Below the pieces are notes generated by a model that did no database searches, was not told the origin of the DNA, and saw only the letters and a list, made by a program, of their open reading frames with translations. 64,000 nt of DNA from an uncultured Halomicronema sp. (GTDB lineage: Bacteria > Cyanobacteriota > Cyanobacteriia > Phormidesmidales > Phormidesmidaceae). The translations under genes and the position numbers were made by a program. Shown here piece after piece: positions 28,345 through 38,548 of the stretch. Each line of letters opens with the position of its first letter. The stretch's first letter is position 1. The DNA is taken from NCBI GenBank assembly GCA_937899725.1, contig CALCCA010000072.1, positions 19,841 through 83,840 of the forward strand, in the 5' to 3' direction.

Positions 28345-30510
28345 CTAAACCACGTATGTCGAGGCGATCGCGGGCAAGCGCTGTAGCGCCACCAGAGCTT
28401 GGTAAATCGCCACACACACCTCTGCCCTGGTAGTGACCTGATTAGGGCGCAGAGCCTGCCGGTCGGGATAGTTGGCGATTAAATGCTGCGTGATGGCCAC
28501 TGAGGTTTGTTGCAAGCCGTAGCGCGGTAGCGTGGAAGCGTCAGCAAAGGGGCTGAGCACGAGCGCGTCGGTGGGGAGGGTGGCCCAATCGAGGCCGTTG
28601 ACGAGGGCCACCCAGGTTTGCACCCGCAATAGAGGATGTTCGGGAGCAAAGGTGAGATCAGGAAAGCCTGCCATAAATTCACCTCGACAGGCTTGTTGAA
28701 TGGCGGCGGCGGCCCAGTAGTCCGACGGCACATCTTTGAACTGCAGTGCTGGTTGTATGGGTACCGGCTGAAACGCGTTGACGATCAGAGTGGCAAACTG
28801 AGCGCGAGTGATCGCGTCGTCAGGAGCAAATCGACCGTCTTGCCGGCCCGTGACTAGATTGACTGCGGCTAATCCTTGAATAAAATCGCGGGCCCAGTGT
28901 GCTGTCAGGTCGCTAAACAGCGGCTGCGTCGTATCGGGTCGAACGATGTAAGGCGAGGCGATCGCGGTTGATGTGCCAACGGCGACTCGCCCCTGATAAA
29001 TCAACGCCGCAACGGCACCGCGAGTCATCGTTTCTAATGGTCGCAGCTGTATCGGGTCAGGATAGTTAACCACGAGTCGCTGACGGGTTGCGGTTGAGAG
29101 GGCATCGACGGCATAGCTAGGAATCTGCGCGCGATCGCGATAAATGCCCACATCATCCACCCGGCCACCCGTGAGTTGGAGGCCATTCGTCACCGCCACG
29201 ATGGCTTGAATCCGCGTGATTGGTTCATTGGGCCGTAAGGTGCCGTCTGGAAAACCGCTAAGAAACCCCCTCCGCTGCGCTTGAGACAGCGCTGTATAGG
29301 CCCAAAAGTTGGGGGAGACATCGGTAAAGCGCTGGGGCGCGGTTTGCTCGGGGACATCGGGAAAGTTGGCCACGATCAAGGCCGCAAACTCGGCGCGAGT
29401 GAGCGATCGCTCCGGCCGAAAGGTCCCATCAGTAAAGCCTGCGACCGTTCTCGCCTGGGCCAAACCATCGACGAAAGGCCCAGCCCAGTGTCGCGCCATA
29501 TCGCTGAATTGGATAGACCCTTGAGGGAGTGACGGCGACTCCGAAGCCTCGGCTCCGCCGGGCTCAACTGGCTTGCCAGCGGCCCAACTCGCGGGCTGAT
29601 CAAACAGTATCGGGGGCACCGCTGCGGGGTCGGGTCGGGCGCTGGCGATCAGGTCAACGCGCCCCTGAATGCGTTGGGGCAACACGTCATTCCCGCAGGA
29701 GACCAGCGATCGCCCGCTGTCGTTTTTAATATCCACCGTGCCATTGCGGTGCACAATGTTGTGGCCGAGGTCTTCAGCTTGGCCAAAGTCGGCGGTGGCT
29801 TGGCCCGTCAGCGTCAGGCCCACCGTCTGATTTTGCCGAATCCGATTGTGGCGGAGCACTGGGTTGGCGGTATCGGCGATGGCGATGCCGGTTACATTAC
29901 GTTCTAGGCCGCAGGACAGAATCAGCGGCGCGGCGGAATCTTGAATCAGCAGAGCCGTCTGATTTTTTTGACAAAAGACCCGTTCAAACTGGCCCTTGCT
30001 CTGGGTAAACCAGGCGATCGCCGTCCCGCAGTCTTCAAACACACAGTCTTGAACCAAGGGCAGCGCTTTACCCAGCGTCACGGCGCCATACTGCGGACAT
30101 TTCATCACGACCACCCCGGCCAATTGAGGTCGCCCCTCGGTGAGCAACAGGCCGATGCCCTGCGCCTGGGTGTTAATGATGGTTACCTGGTTGAGTTTGG
30201 CCCCATCTTGCAACACGCTGGCGGCGACCTGGCTACCCAGCACCGGATGCTGTACCGGGCCACTGCCCTGCACGATCGCGGTAGGCCGGCCCCCCCCCGG
30301 TTGACCCACCAGTTCACACCCCGACGGAATGACTAAGGGAAACTGTTCACCACTGTTAGCGGTGTAGAGCCCTGCTTGGAGCTGTATCTGCGTGTCACCC
30401 TGGCTCAGCCGTAATGCGGCAGTAATGGTTTTGAGGGGTTGATTGGTCGATCGCCCCTCGCGATTGTCCTGTCCCTGAGCGGGATCGACGTAGAGCACCT
30501 GCTGAGCCAT
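28345..30510 (-). CDS. DUF1565/beta-helix protein with six SLH domains
   Basis: Probable envelope protein of about 721 residues. Residues 1-85 are DUF1565-like (VLYVDPAQGQDNREGRS), followed by a right-handed parallel beta-helix (about 85-290) with repeated N/G-rich turns. The C-terminal half has six S-layer-homology repeats in two groups of three, e.g. FSDMARHWAGPFVDGLA with GFTDGTFRPERSLTRAEF, and FSDLTAHWARDFIQGLA. SLH domains normally anchor proteins to the wall or peptidoglycan. The frame opens at 30582, but I prefer the ATG at 30510, just before the conserved start; neither start gives a signal peptide, which is odd for an SLH protein. Polysaccharide binding or lyase-type activity by the helix is possible but not shown. 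Confidence 0.88.
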   Translation of the reverse strand: MAQQVLYVDPAQGQDNREGRSTNQPLKTITAALRLSQGDTQIQLQAGLYTANSGEQFPLVIPSGCELVGQPGGGRPTAIVQGSGPVQHPVLGSQVAASVLQDGAKLNQVTIINTQAQGIGLLLTEGRPQLAGVVVMKCPQYGAVTLGKALPLVQDCVFEDCGTAIAWFTQSKGQFERVFCQKNQTALLIQDSAAPLILSCGLERNVTGIAIADTANPVLRHNRIRQNQTVGLTLTGQATADFGQAEDLGHNIVHRNGTVDIKNDSGRSLVSCGNDVLPQRIQGRVDLIASARPDPAAVPPILFDQPASWAAGKPVEPGGAEASESPSLPQGSIQFSDMARHWAGPFVDGLAQARTVAGFTDGTFRPERSLTRAEFAALIVANFPDVPEQTAPQRFTDVSPNFWAYTALSQAQRRGFLSGFPDGTLRPNEPITRIQAIVAVTNGLQLTGGRVDDVGIYRDRAQIPSYAVDALSTATRQRLVVNYPDPIQLRPLETMTRGAVAALIYQGRVAVGTSTAIASPYIVRPDTTQPLFSDLTAHWARDFIQGLAAVNLVTGRQDGRFAPDDAITRAQFATLIVNAFQPVPIQPALQFKDVPSDYWAAAAIQQACRGEFMAGFPDLTFAPEHPLLRVQTWVALVNGLDWATLPTDALVLSPFADASTLPRYGLQQTSVAITQHLIANYPDRQALRPNQVTTRAEVCVAIYQALVALQRLPAIASTYVV

Positions 30511-30944
30511 TATGTGTGGATTAACCGCGCGAAGTAAGCAAAACTGCCGCCAGTCTGGTGTCAGCGATCGGACTGGCAGCATCTAAAACCGACGAGAGGG
30601 CGTCAAGGTCGACCACTCTGATTCAGCGGCTGGCCACTTTCATCCGCCGCCCGCGATCACTCCCGCCGGGGCCGCTAACTGACGTTGCGGAGTGATCACG
30701 TCAATGCGCCAAAATTCTACTGCAGGTTCTCTCATCCTCGCCTGGGCGGTTCGGTAAATCTACAAACTTTATCGACATCAAGCTTTGGGAACCCAGTTGG
30801 CGGAGCGTTTTGGCAATATCGTCATGACCGTGAGCGACATGACCGTGAGCGATGCCGAGCGGCAAAACCAACCACAGGTGCTGCAAAGGTCAACCAGACG
30901 GCAAGTGCAGGCATGGGGAGCACTCTGGGTGAGCGTTAACGGAT
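30511..30944. other. intergenic with a short tandem duplication
   Basis: About 430 bases. At 30824-30853 a 15-bp unit (ATGACCGTGAGCGAC) occurs twice in tandem with one change. No supported gene. Confidence 0.5.
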
Positions 30945-31637
30945 CTACCGCTCAGCTAAGGCGGCCTGCTGCTGCACCAATTCTGGCCCTCGTGAGGTGC
31001 CAATGCGGGTGGCCCCCGCCTGCACGAGTTGTAGCGCCTGCTCAGCGGTGCGAATCCCCCCCGAGGCTTTAATGCCCACCTGGCCGTGACCGATTTCGCT
31101 TAGTTGGCGCACCGCTTCGACCGTAGCGCCCCCCTGCCAACCGGTGCTGGTTTTGAGAAAGCTGGCACCCGCATCTAAACAAATATCAGCGGCAATTTTG
31201 ATCTCTTTTGGCGTCAACAAACTCGTTTCCAAGATTGTTTTGACCAGCGTGCCCGTGGCTTCGCAAATTTCCGCAATTTCACGATGCAGGCGGTCATGCT
31301 GCCCCGACTTAAGCCAGCCTAGGTTGATCACGACATCCAATTCCGTCGCCCCTTGCTCGACCGCATCTTGGGCTTCGTAAAGTTTGCTGGCGGCGGTCGT
31401 GGCTCCAGTGGGAAAGCTAATCACCGTACAGATGGCCACGCCTTTGCCCTGCAACTGCTCGCGGGCAAGGGCCACGTGGGTCGGCGCGATGCAGACCGCC
31501 GCGAATCGGTAGCGATCGCACTCCCGACACCAATGCATCACTTGCTCGGGTGTCGCGGTGGGAATCAAGAGAGAATGGTCGATGAGGGGGGCCAAATCAA
31601 CTTGGGGCAACTCTGTATAAGCGCGATAGCTATCCAT
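30945..31637 (-). CDS. deoC: deoxyribose-phosphate aldolase
   Basis: Splits 2-deoxyribose-5-phosphate into glyceraldehyde-3-phosphate and acetaldehyde, in deoxynucleoside salvage. The 230 residues carry the family blocks IDHSLLIP at the start, [37 protein letters not shown] and the Schiff-base lysine in FLKTSTGW, then [10 protein letters not shown]. The TIM-barrel length is normal. Single gene; the neighbours are unrelated. Confidence 0.97.
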   Translation of the reverse strand: MDSYRAYTELPQVDLAPLIDHSLLIPTATPEQVMHWCRECDRYRFAAVCIAPTHVALAREQLQGKGVAICTVISFPTGATTAASKLYEAQDAVEQGATELDVVINLGWLKSGQHDRLHREIAEICEATGTLVKTILETSLLTPKEIKIAADICLDAGASFLKTSTGWQGGATVEAVRQLSEIGHGQVGIKASGGIRTAEQALQLVQAGATRIGTSRGPELVQQQAALAER

Positions 31638-31800
31638 CCACCACCTGCGAGGAAGAATTGGTTATCCAACGGATATTAATTTACCGTGAATCTTCGGGCA
31701 CAAGACCGACCGAATTCGTCGTCATTGAAGAGAATGCCAGCCGCAACGGGAATGCTTAAGGCGAGCTGACCCGCTTTTGAGCGAGAGGAGTAACCACCCT

Positions 31801-32727
31801 ATGCCCCCGACTCGGATCTCAGCCATTATCTGTACGCACAACCGCGAAGATTATCTCGGCGCGGCGATCGACAGTTTGCTGGAGCAAGATTTTGCCGACT
31901 ACGAAGTGCTCGTGGTGGATAATGCTTCTACCGACAGCACGCGGGCCATTGTTGAAGCTCGCCTGCCTCATCCCCGGCTACAGTACGTCTATGAAGCCAA
32001 CCTCGGCCTCTCTGTCGCGCGTAATGCCGGCGCGGCAGTGGCCACAGGTGAAATTCTCGCTTACCTAGACGACGATGCCGAAGCGAGCAGCGGCTGGTTG
32101 ACGGCCCTGGCACAGATTTACGAGCAGGACACCACGGTGGCGATCGCGGGCGGCAAAGTGACGCTGATCTGGCCCCCCAACTGCACCCCACCGAAATGGA
32201 TGTCAACGGGGATGACGGGCAACCTGGGCGCTTATGACCTCGGGGATGAGCTCGTTTACATCGAGCAGCCGGGACTGACCCCGAGAGGCCTCAATTATTC
32301 CATCACCGCTGACTTTCTTGAAAAAATCGGCGGCTTTGACGTCAACTTGGGCCGCGTCGGCAAAAACTTGCTGTCAAACGAAGAGCTTTACATGACCGAA
32401 AAAGCTCTCAACATGGGCTACCGCGTTGCCTATCTACCCGACGCCCTAGTGGCCCACAACGTCGCCCCGAGTCGCATGGTGCCGACCTGGTTTATCCGGC
32501 GTAGCTGGTGGCAAGGCATTAGTGAGTGTTACCGCGAACGGGTGGCCGGTCGTTCGGGCTGGAAGCAGCTGCAATCAGGGGGAGAGCGACTGATTCGCGG
32601 TCTCTACAAAACGGTTAAATATCTGCCCGATCCGGCCCAGCGGTTTGAAAACATGCTCTATGCCTACGGCCAAGTTGGGTATCTTATCAGTGCTATTCGT
32701 GGTTTGCTGCGCCCAGCCTCAGGCTAG
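31801..32727 (+). CDS. glycosyltransferase family 2
   Basis: Inverting GT-A glycosyltransferase (308 residues) starting with the family block ISAIICTHNREDYLGAAIDSL. It has VLVVDNASTDST and the donor/metal-binding AYLDDDAEAS. The start is the ATG at 31801, with GAGAGGAG 11 bases upstream; the frame opens earlier at a TTG. First gene of an apparent three-gene operon with a second GT2 and a hexapeptide acetyltransferase, so it likely builds a surface glycan. Confidence 0.9.
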   Translation: MPPTRISAIICTHNREDYLGAAIDSLLEQDFADYEVLVVDNASTDSTRAIVEARLPHPRLQYVYEANLGLSVARNAGAAVATGEILAYLDDDAEASSGWLTALAQIYEQDTTVAIAGGKVTLIWPPNCTPPKWMSTGMTGNLGAYDLGDELVYIEQPGLTPRGLNYSITADFLEKIGGFDVNLGRVGKNLLSNEELYMTEKALNMGYRVAYLPDALVAHNVAPSRMVPTWFIRRSWWQGISECYRERVAGRSGWKQLQSGGERLIRGLYKTVKYLPDPAQRFENMLYAYGQVGYLISAIRGLLRPASG

Positions 32728-32841
32728 GCAGGCTCACTGGCATGGGCTTAGGCGCTATCGGCCCCCTACATTAACTGCCAAATTGACTGCCACCCAGTGG
32801 CTATTCGTTCAACCCCTATCCTAATTACTTCAAAATCTGCT

Positions 32842-33798
32842 ATGTCCTCTAAAATCCCCGTTTCTGTTCTCATTCCTGCCAAAAATGAGGAGTCTAACCT
32901 CCCGGCCTGCCTAGAGAGCGTAGCCCGCGCCGATGAAGTATTTGTGGTGGATTCGCAAAGCGAAGATCGGTCGATCGCCATTTCTGAGGAGTATGGCGCT
33001 CAAGTGGTGCAGTTTCATTTCAACGGTCGCTGGCCCAAAAAGAAAAACTGGTCGCTTGATAACCTGCCCTTTAAGAATGATTGGGTGCTCATCGTCGATT
33101 GCGACGAGCGCATCACGGAGGAACTGTGGGACGAAATTGAGCAGGCCATTCAAAAGCCTGACCACAGTGGCTACTATCTGAACCGCCGGGTGTTTTTCCT
33201 CGGTAAATGGATTCGCTTTGGCGGCAAATATCCCGATTGGAATCTGCGCCTATTTCGCCACGCCAATGGCCGCTACGAAAACCTCAATACCGAAGAAATT
33301 CGTAATACCGGTGACAACGAAGTGCATGAGCACGTCATCGTAGAGACGGGTGAAGTCGGCTATCTGAAAGAAGATATGCTACATATCGACTTCCGCGATC
33401 TCTATCACTGGCTGCAGCGCCACAATCGCTATTCCAACTGGGAGGCGCGGGTTTACTACAATATTCTCAACGGCATGGCCGAAGATGGCACCATCGGTGC
33501 CAATCTGTTTGGCGACTCGGTTCAGCGTAAGCGGTTTCTGAAAAAGATTTGGGTGCGCTTACCCTTTAAGCCATTCCTCCGGTTTATTCTGTTCTATTTC
33601 ATTCGCCTTGGGTTTTTGGATGGCCAGGCTGGCTACATCTACGGTCGCTTGCTGAGCCAGTATGAATATCAAATTGGCGTCAAGTTGTTTGAACTCCAAA
33701 AGTTTGGCGGACAGCTCAACGTCAAACAAGGTGCCGACGACGCGGCGGCGACGACTGATGAGTCACCCGCGATCGCACCCGCCAACGTGCAAAGCTAA
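32842..33798 (+). CDS. glycosyltransferase family 2 (WaaE/LgtF-like)
   Basis: GT2 glycosyltransferase of 318 residues from the ATG at 32842. N-terminal blocks SVLIPAKNEESNLPACLES, EVFVVDSQSEDRS and the DxD-like IVDCDERIT are those of the WaaE/LgtF (heptosyl glucosyltransferase-like) group. The motif RWPKKKNWSLDNL fits that group's acceptor side. A hydrophobic patch near residues 248-268 (FLRFILFYFIRLGFLDG) suggests membrane association. The C-terminus is low-complexity (DDAAATTDE). It precedes the acetyltransferase by 8 bases. Confidence 0.9.
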   Translation: MSSKIPVSVLIPAKNEESNLPACLESVARADEVFVVDSQSEDRSIAISEEYGAQVVQFHFNGRWPKKKNWSLDNLPFKNDWVLIVDCDERITEELWDEIEQAIQKPDHSGYYLNRRVFFLGKWIRFGGKYPDWNLRLFRHANGRYENLNTEEIRNTGDNEVHEHVIVETGEVGYLKEDMLHIDFRDLYHWLQRHNRYSNWEARVYYNILNGMAEDGTIGANLFGDSVQRKRFLKKIWVRLPFKPFLRFILFYFIRLGFLDGQAGYIYGRLLSQYEYQIGVKLFELQKFGGQLNVKQGADDAAATTDESPAIAPANVQS

Positions 33799-33806
33799 CC
33801 GTTGTC

Positions 33807-34454
33807 ATGGCTTCTTCTTCTGACCGTTCTCCGTCTGACCGTTCTCCGTTGCCGGACGCAAAGTCCATCCCTGACGAACCCTGGCAGCCCGGGATTGGGG
33901 CCCCAGCGCGGATTGATTTGCGCCAGTATGACCAGTCTTGGTACTCACCGGGCCGCTCGAAGCCTTGGATTCTGCTGTGGTGGCTAGTGCAGGCAGTGGT
34001 TTTTCCCCTCACGCTGCATGCTCACCACGCCCCTCGGCGTCTGTTGCTGCGCTGGTTTGGGGCTCGCATTGGCCGCGGGGTCGCCATTCGACCCTCAGCC
34101 CGGTTTCACTATCCTTGGAAGATTGAAATTGGTGACTACAGCTGGGTGGGCAGCGGCGTGGAGTTTTACAGTCTGGGTCCAATTCGGCTCGGCAACCACA
34201 CCGTCGTCTCGCAAAACACCTATCTCTGCACCGGCTCGCATAATCCCGCTGATCCGGCTTTTGGGCTGCAGGTAGCCCCCATCGTGCTCGAAAATGGGGC
34301 CTGGATAGCGGCGAATTGCTTCATCGGTCCCGGCGTGACGGTGGGGGCCAATAGCCTGGTCGGGGCGAGAAGCAGCGTGTTTACGGATCTGCCTGCTGAT
34401 TCCATTTGCCTGGGCAGCCCCTGCAAGCCTCGCAAGCCTCGCGTTTTCAATTAG
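33807..34454 (+). CDS. hexapeptide-repeat acetyltransferase (WcaF-like)
   Basis: Left-handed beta-helix acyltransferase of 215 residues, likely O-acetylating a surface sugar. Features: hydrophobic WWLVQAVVFPLTLHAHHAPRRLLLRWFGARIGRGVAIRPSARF and the hexapeptide array with LGNHTVVSQNTYLCTGSHNPADPAF, containing the catalytic His of the colanic-acid WcaF type. The start carries a tandem DRSPSDRSP duplication (a 15-bp direct repeat in the DNA). Third gene of the 31.8-34.5 kb glycan operon. A MITE-like repeat lies downstream. Confidence 0.92.
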   Translation: MASSSDRSPSDRSPLPDAKSIPDEPWQPGIGAPARIDLRQYDQSWYSPGRSKPWILLWWLVQAVVFPLTLHAHHAPRRLLLRWFGARIGRGVAIRPSARFHYPWKIEIGDYSWVGSGVEFYSLGPIRLGNHTVVSQNTYLCTGSHNPADPAFGLQVAPIVLENGAWIAANCFIGPGVTVGANSLVGARSSVFTDLPADSICLGSPCKPRKPRVFN

Positions 34455-34665
34455 AGCGTGTCGCGATCTAGAAAACGCCCTTCATTCAGTCCGGCTGCCA
34501 GTACAAATCGACTGGGAACTTTCATGAGCTGAATCGGACTTAACCTGACGGTGAGTTGCTGAAATCAACGGCTTCAGACTCTGTACCTATCTTTCCATGA
34601 TTTAAGCATTGGCATGATTAGAGGCGATCGAAATCTGTACCCAGATTAGGAAATCCCTCCTTAAA

Positions 34666-34832
34666 TCCCAATTCTCTGAAACTGGACTACAGCCCTTCCT
34701 TTCGACGCTGCTCAAGGAACGTCGGCTGAGCGGCGTCGTCAGCCCGACGGGCAGGCCAGGCCAACCCGCAGTGTCTCCGACTGGGAGAAAGCCGACTTGT
34801 CTGGGTAGCTGTCATTTGTAGAATTGGTATTA
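34666..34832 (+). repeat. MITE-like dispersed repeat, copy B
   Basis: 167 bp, same length and orientation as 28024-28190. The inner hairpin (34703-34712 with 34729-34738) keeps pairing although two positions differ from copy A: T-A became G-C, and C-G became T-G. It lies between convergent genes (acetyltransferase and histidine kinase). Confidence 0.9.
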
Positions 34833-34953
34833 GTGGATGCGGTTATCGCTTGATAGACATCCCTGATGAAGCGGTCATAGATGCCTGCGAGTGCTTGATG
34901 ATGGCAGCCGTAATCGGTCCGGTTCGCCGCACACATCGGCAACCTCATGGTCA

Positions 34954-36822
34954 TCATGCACTTTCGCTAGTAACTGTTCGGCGAACCGGAATTTGAATAA
35001 TAAACTCGGCCCCCTCACCGAGCGAAGAACGGCAGGTTAATTGGCCGCCATGTCTCTCAGTCACAATTTGGTAGCTGACCGCTAATCCCATTCCCGTGCC
35101 TTCGCCAACAGACTTGGTGGTAAAGAACGGGTCGAACATCTTTTGCTGCACCTCTGAAGAAATGCCTGGCCCGTTATCGGCGATCGTAATCTGCACCCAC
35201 TGCTCGTCAACGAGAGCAGTCTGCAGGGTAATCTGACCGAGTCTGTTCGTCGGCGCTTGTGATGTTGGCGGCGTCCTCTCGGCGCTGAGCACTTCGATCG
35301 CGTTAGTCAGAACATTCAGAAATACCTGGTTCAGCAATCCGGCATAACATTCAACCAGTGGCAGGATTGCGTAATCTCGATGAACTCGAATTTCAGGTCT
35401 ATCGGCTTCCGCTTCCAGTAGATAGCCCAAAATCATCAGCGTGCTATCGAGCCCTTCGTGGATGTCAACCAGTTTGATATCAGCTTCATCAAATCGGGAA
35501 AAGCTGCGGAGCGAAAGCACAATTTCACGAATGCGATCGCTGCCAGTCTTCATAGAATCCAGCGTTTTCGGTAAGTCGTTTTGAATAAATTCTAAATCAA
35601 CGTCTTCAGCTTCAGCTCGGATTTCTGTGGTGGTGATAGGACACTGAGCTTGATACATTTTCACCAAACCCAATAAAGCTTCTACATAATTCTGAACATA
35701 AGCTAAATTGCCGTGAATAAAATTGACCGGGTTGTTGATTTCATGGGCGATGCCAGCAACAATTTTTCCCAAGCCAGACATTTTTTCACTCTGGACTATT
35801 TGCGCCTGAGTATGACGTAATTCTGCTAACGTAGATTCCAACTGCTGATTCGTAGTTTCACGCTGAGCCAGGAGCTGATTGACAAACTTGAGATGGGTAT
35901 TAAAAGTCTGAGCTAAGATACCGGTCTCATCATGACTACTCACCGGCACTTGAACATCAAAATTAGCCTGTTGAATTGACTGCTGAACAGTGTGCGTCAT
36001 GGTTTGAAGAGGTCGTAATAGAACACGACTGATGAGAATCATCAACAAAACGCCAATCATTCCAGAGATGATCGTGCTCGCTAATATAATTTGAAGCTGT
36101 GTTCTGCTGGCTTGTTGAAAAACCGCTGCCGCCTCTGCCTGTTCATCGGCTGTGGCGTTGGCCAACTCTGTCACTTTATCGATGAAACCGTTTAGATTAG
36201 TAATGAACTCGTTTTGATTTAACTCTAGTAATTTTGGTTGCAGTGAGAGTAGCTGATCCGGCGTGTATCCGAGCAGATCGGTTTGCTCAAACAGTGTATT
36301 GGCCTGTCGAATGTAGTTAGTGACAATAACCTCGTAATCTTCTAAAAGATCGGCGGCAATTTTTGCTTCCGCCTCAGTGACTTCGTCAGATTCCTCGGCT
36401 TCATTAAATTCATCAGAGTCTTTGAACTCTTCCCAGTTTCTTTTGAATCTTTCATGGGCAACTCTGAAATCAGATAAATCTGCTTGGCCTGCCTCAAGAT
36501 TGCCTGCTTGAAAGTTTTTTAATGTTTCATCTTTGTGAACTAGAAGGGTTAACAGGCTTTCCTTCAAGCTAATAACGTTTTCTACATCCTCAATTGCTTC
36601 GGCTTGCATGTCACGAGCGGTTTGTTCAATATTCCTGCCTACGAAAAAGCCGGTCGCAATCCCCGTGGATGATACTAAAAATGCCGAAATATATCCGGCA
36701 ACAATTTTTTTGTTTAATGACCAATGACTAAAGCCAGAGAAGACGCTGGTATGAGGACGATAAAGCGAGTGCTTTATTTCAGGCTCAATTGGAATTTGCA
36801 GGACGGTAGACTTGTTGGTCAT
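34954..36822 (-). CDS. membrane sensor histidine kinase
   Basis: Two-component sensor of 622 residues. Order: transmembrane segment near residues 40-62, an extracytoplasmic domain of about 180 residues rich in acidic helices (a four-helix-bundle type sensor), a second span near 240-265, HAMP, a coiled coil, HisKA with phospho-His in [25 protein letters not shown], and HATPase with N-box [18 protein letters not shown]1 DNGPGIS and G2 [12 protein letters not shown]. All catalytic boxes are intact. No response regulator gene is adjacent, so the partner is elsewhere. The stimulus is unknown. Confidence 0.94.
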   Translation of the reverse strand: MTNKSTVLQIPIEPEIKHSLYRPHTSVFSGFSHWSLNKKIVAGYISAFLVSSTGIATGFFVGRNIEQTARDMQAEAIEDVENVISLKESLLTLLVHKDETLKNFQAGNLEAGQADLSDFRVAHERFKRNWEEFKDSDEFNEAEESDEVTEAEAKIAADLLEDYEVIVTNYIRQANTLFEQTDLLGYTPDQLLSLQPKLLELNQNEFITNLNGFIDKVTELANATADEQAEAAAVFQQASRTQLQIILASTIISGMIGVLLMILISRVLLRPLQTMTHTVQQSIQQANFDVQVPVSSHDETGILAQTFNTHLKFVNQLLAQRETTNQQLESTLAELRHTQAQIVQSEKMSGLGKIVAGIAHEINNPVNFIHGNLAYVQNYVEALLGLVKMYQAQCPITTTEIRAEAEDVDLEFIQNDLPKTLDSMKTGSDRIREIVLSLRSFSRFDEADIKLVDIHEGLDSTLMILGYLLEAEADRPEIRVHRDYAILPLVECYAGLLNQVFLNVLTNAIEVLSAERTPPTSQAPTNRLGQITLQTALVDEQWVQITIADNGPGISSEVQQKMFDPFFTTKSVGEGTGMGLAVSYQIVTERHGGQLTCRSSLGEGAEFIIQIPVRRTVTSESA

Positions 36823-37828
36823 AGGAAACAGAGTGGGCTCGAAGAGTGGTAGATCTTATGCCAGCGAGTGTTAACAGCGCTTGATTAAAGGGAAAAACTT
36901 TGAGCTTTTAAGTAGATTTATGACTAAGTTCAGCATTTTGTCTAAGCGGAGAATCAAGCAGCGCTAGTACGGGTGACCACTGCAATGTCGTCGGCTAATT
37001 CGAGGGCATATGAGTCATAGAATCCGTTTAGGGTTGAGCGATCGCTTGAGCCCCGAGGCCCTTATTTTCATCGGGTAAAGTCACTCGACCTCAATCAATC
37101 ATGAAAGTGTTGCCAAGCCAAATCACAATTCACTTTTTTATTGAGGCAACTAATACTTACGCTAAGTTTCCCTCAACCGTGGTTTAGCTAACCTCAAAGC
37201 TTGCTAGCTGAATCCTCTATTGGCAATGATTGCAGCGTTTGACGTTGCGACTGCCGTCACCAGCTTGACCGTTGGGCAAATCAGATTTCGCCAAGGTCTG
37301 TTGTCTAAGCCCGCACCTTAAGGAGACTACTTTCTCAATTCGGGCAGACAACCATGGAAAGGGTCGATCACGGGTGAAGTAGTCCCAGCATCGCGATCAA
37401 TTAGCCTCAAGCGGTACAGCAAGATGACGTTATCAATGTGTCTCGCCAACCAGATGATAGAGTCGCTGACCTGGTTTAACTTGCGGCTCATTTTGGTTGA
37501 TACGTGCGATCACCTCTTCGAGGCGATCACTATCCGCAAATGGGGTGTCCTGTACTGTAGTGTTTAGAACATTCCCAATGTTCTAGGGTTCGGTGTAGCT
37601 TTAAACTCTAACTAAGACAGCTTGTTTTAATGCCCGGCTGTTAGCAGAGTGGGCTGGGCTGTTGGCCTGAGGCGATATCAGAATGTGATGTGCTCGTCGG
37701 GAGTCTGGGCAGGCAAAACCGCTCCGCCAATGCTCGCGGCTAGTTGACTGGATGCGGCTAGTGGTAAGACCGCTGACTCTAATCCGGTGCACCCGTTGGT
37801 CTTAACCCTTTTTTTACAAAGTTCTGCC
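36823..37828. other. long intergenic region
   Basis: About 1 kb without a supported gene. It holds a 9-bp perfect inverted repeat (37565-37585) and a 50-base stretch near 37750-37790 that resembles a tRNA 5' half (D-arm GCGG/CCGC around a GTGGTAA-type loop) but lacks a T-arm, so it is not called as a tRNA. Confidence 0.5.
37565..37585. promoter_or_regulatory. perfect inverted repeat, operator-like
   Basis: TAGAACATT (37565-37573), CCC, AATGTTCTA (37577-37585). The symmetry is exact. The spacing between GAAC and GTTC (9 bases) does not fit a LexA box. It lies 244 bases upstream of the lipase gene. Confidence 0.4.
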
Positions 37829-38548
37829 ATGCTAAATCAAAAAACGGCCCTCCATTGCGCTCGCCTTAGCCAAGAAGTCTACAAAAGTTTTGCTGAGATT
37901 ATTTTTGACAGCATGCCAGGGGTGGAGGCAACGCTGATTGAAAGTGATGATGGCGGCAAAACCGATACCCAGGCGGCATTGCTTGAGCAGGCAAGCCCTA
38001 AAGCGCTGTATATCGTCTTTAGAGGGAGTGACAAAAGCACTGACTGGATCAACAATTTTCAGATGCGCAAGCAGATTTATCCCTATGGTGACGAGTCCAC
38101 AACGGATGTCCGTTTCCACCAAGGGTTCATGGACGCTTATTTGGCGGTGCGCCAGCCCCTCTTAGAAACGATTAAGCAGTATCCCGATTATGCCCTCACC
38201 CTTGCTGGACACAGTTTGGGTGGTGCGATCGCGACGATTGCCGCGCTCGATCTGCAATACAACCTTACTCAACATACCGGTCAGGCGATCGAGCTTTACA
38301 CGTTTGGGGCACCGCGGGTCGGTAATCCCGCCCTGGTCAATTCCTTTCGCCAACGGGTGCCCCGGAGCTATCGCTTTGTCTACGGTTGGGACATCGTGAC
38401 GCGGACGCCCCGACTGTGGCAAGGTTATGAGCATGTGTCCGAGCTGCAGCGATTGGGGTCAATGTGGTCGTGGCAGGTAGTGAGTCGACGCATCAACGAC
38501 CATAAAATAACAAATTACGTCGAGGCTTTAGAAGACGCCGTCGGGTGA
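37829..38548 (+). CDS. class 3 lipase-like alpha/beta hydrolase
   Basis: Probable lipase/esterase of the Lipase_3 family, 239 residues from the ATG at 37829 (the frame opens at 37787). The nucleophile elbow is GHSLGG with Ser near residue 130. The catalytic Asp is likely in VYGWDIVTRTPR, and the His in VVSRRINDHKITNYVEAL. The oxyanion region reads IVFRGSDKSTDWINNF, typical of the family. No signal peptide, so cytosolic or membrane-associated; substrate unknown. Confidence 0.9.
   Translation: MLNQKTALHCARLSQEVYKSFAEIIFDSMPGVEATLIESDDGGKTDTQAALLEQASPKALYIVFRGSDKSTDWINNFQMRKQIYPYGDESTTDVRFHQGFMDAYLAVRQPLLETIKQYPDYALTLAGHSLGGAIATIAALDLQYNLTQHTGQAIELYTFGAPRVGNPALVNSFRQRVPRSYRFVYGWDIVTRTPRLWQGYEHVSELQRLGSMWSWQVVSRRINDHKITNYVEALEDAVG

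Noticed and set aside
30824..30853. Tandem 15-bp duplication as a minisatellite or CRISPR
   Set aside because: Only two units, no spacers.
37565..37585. LexA box
   Set aside because: GAAC and GTTC are 9 bases apart, not 4.
37745..37800. Functional tRNA
   Set aside because: No T-arm, poor anticodon stem and no matching acceptor strand; kept only as a low-interest finding.
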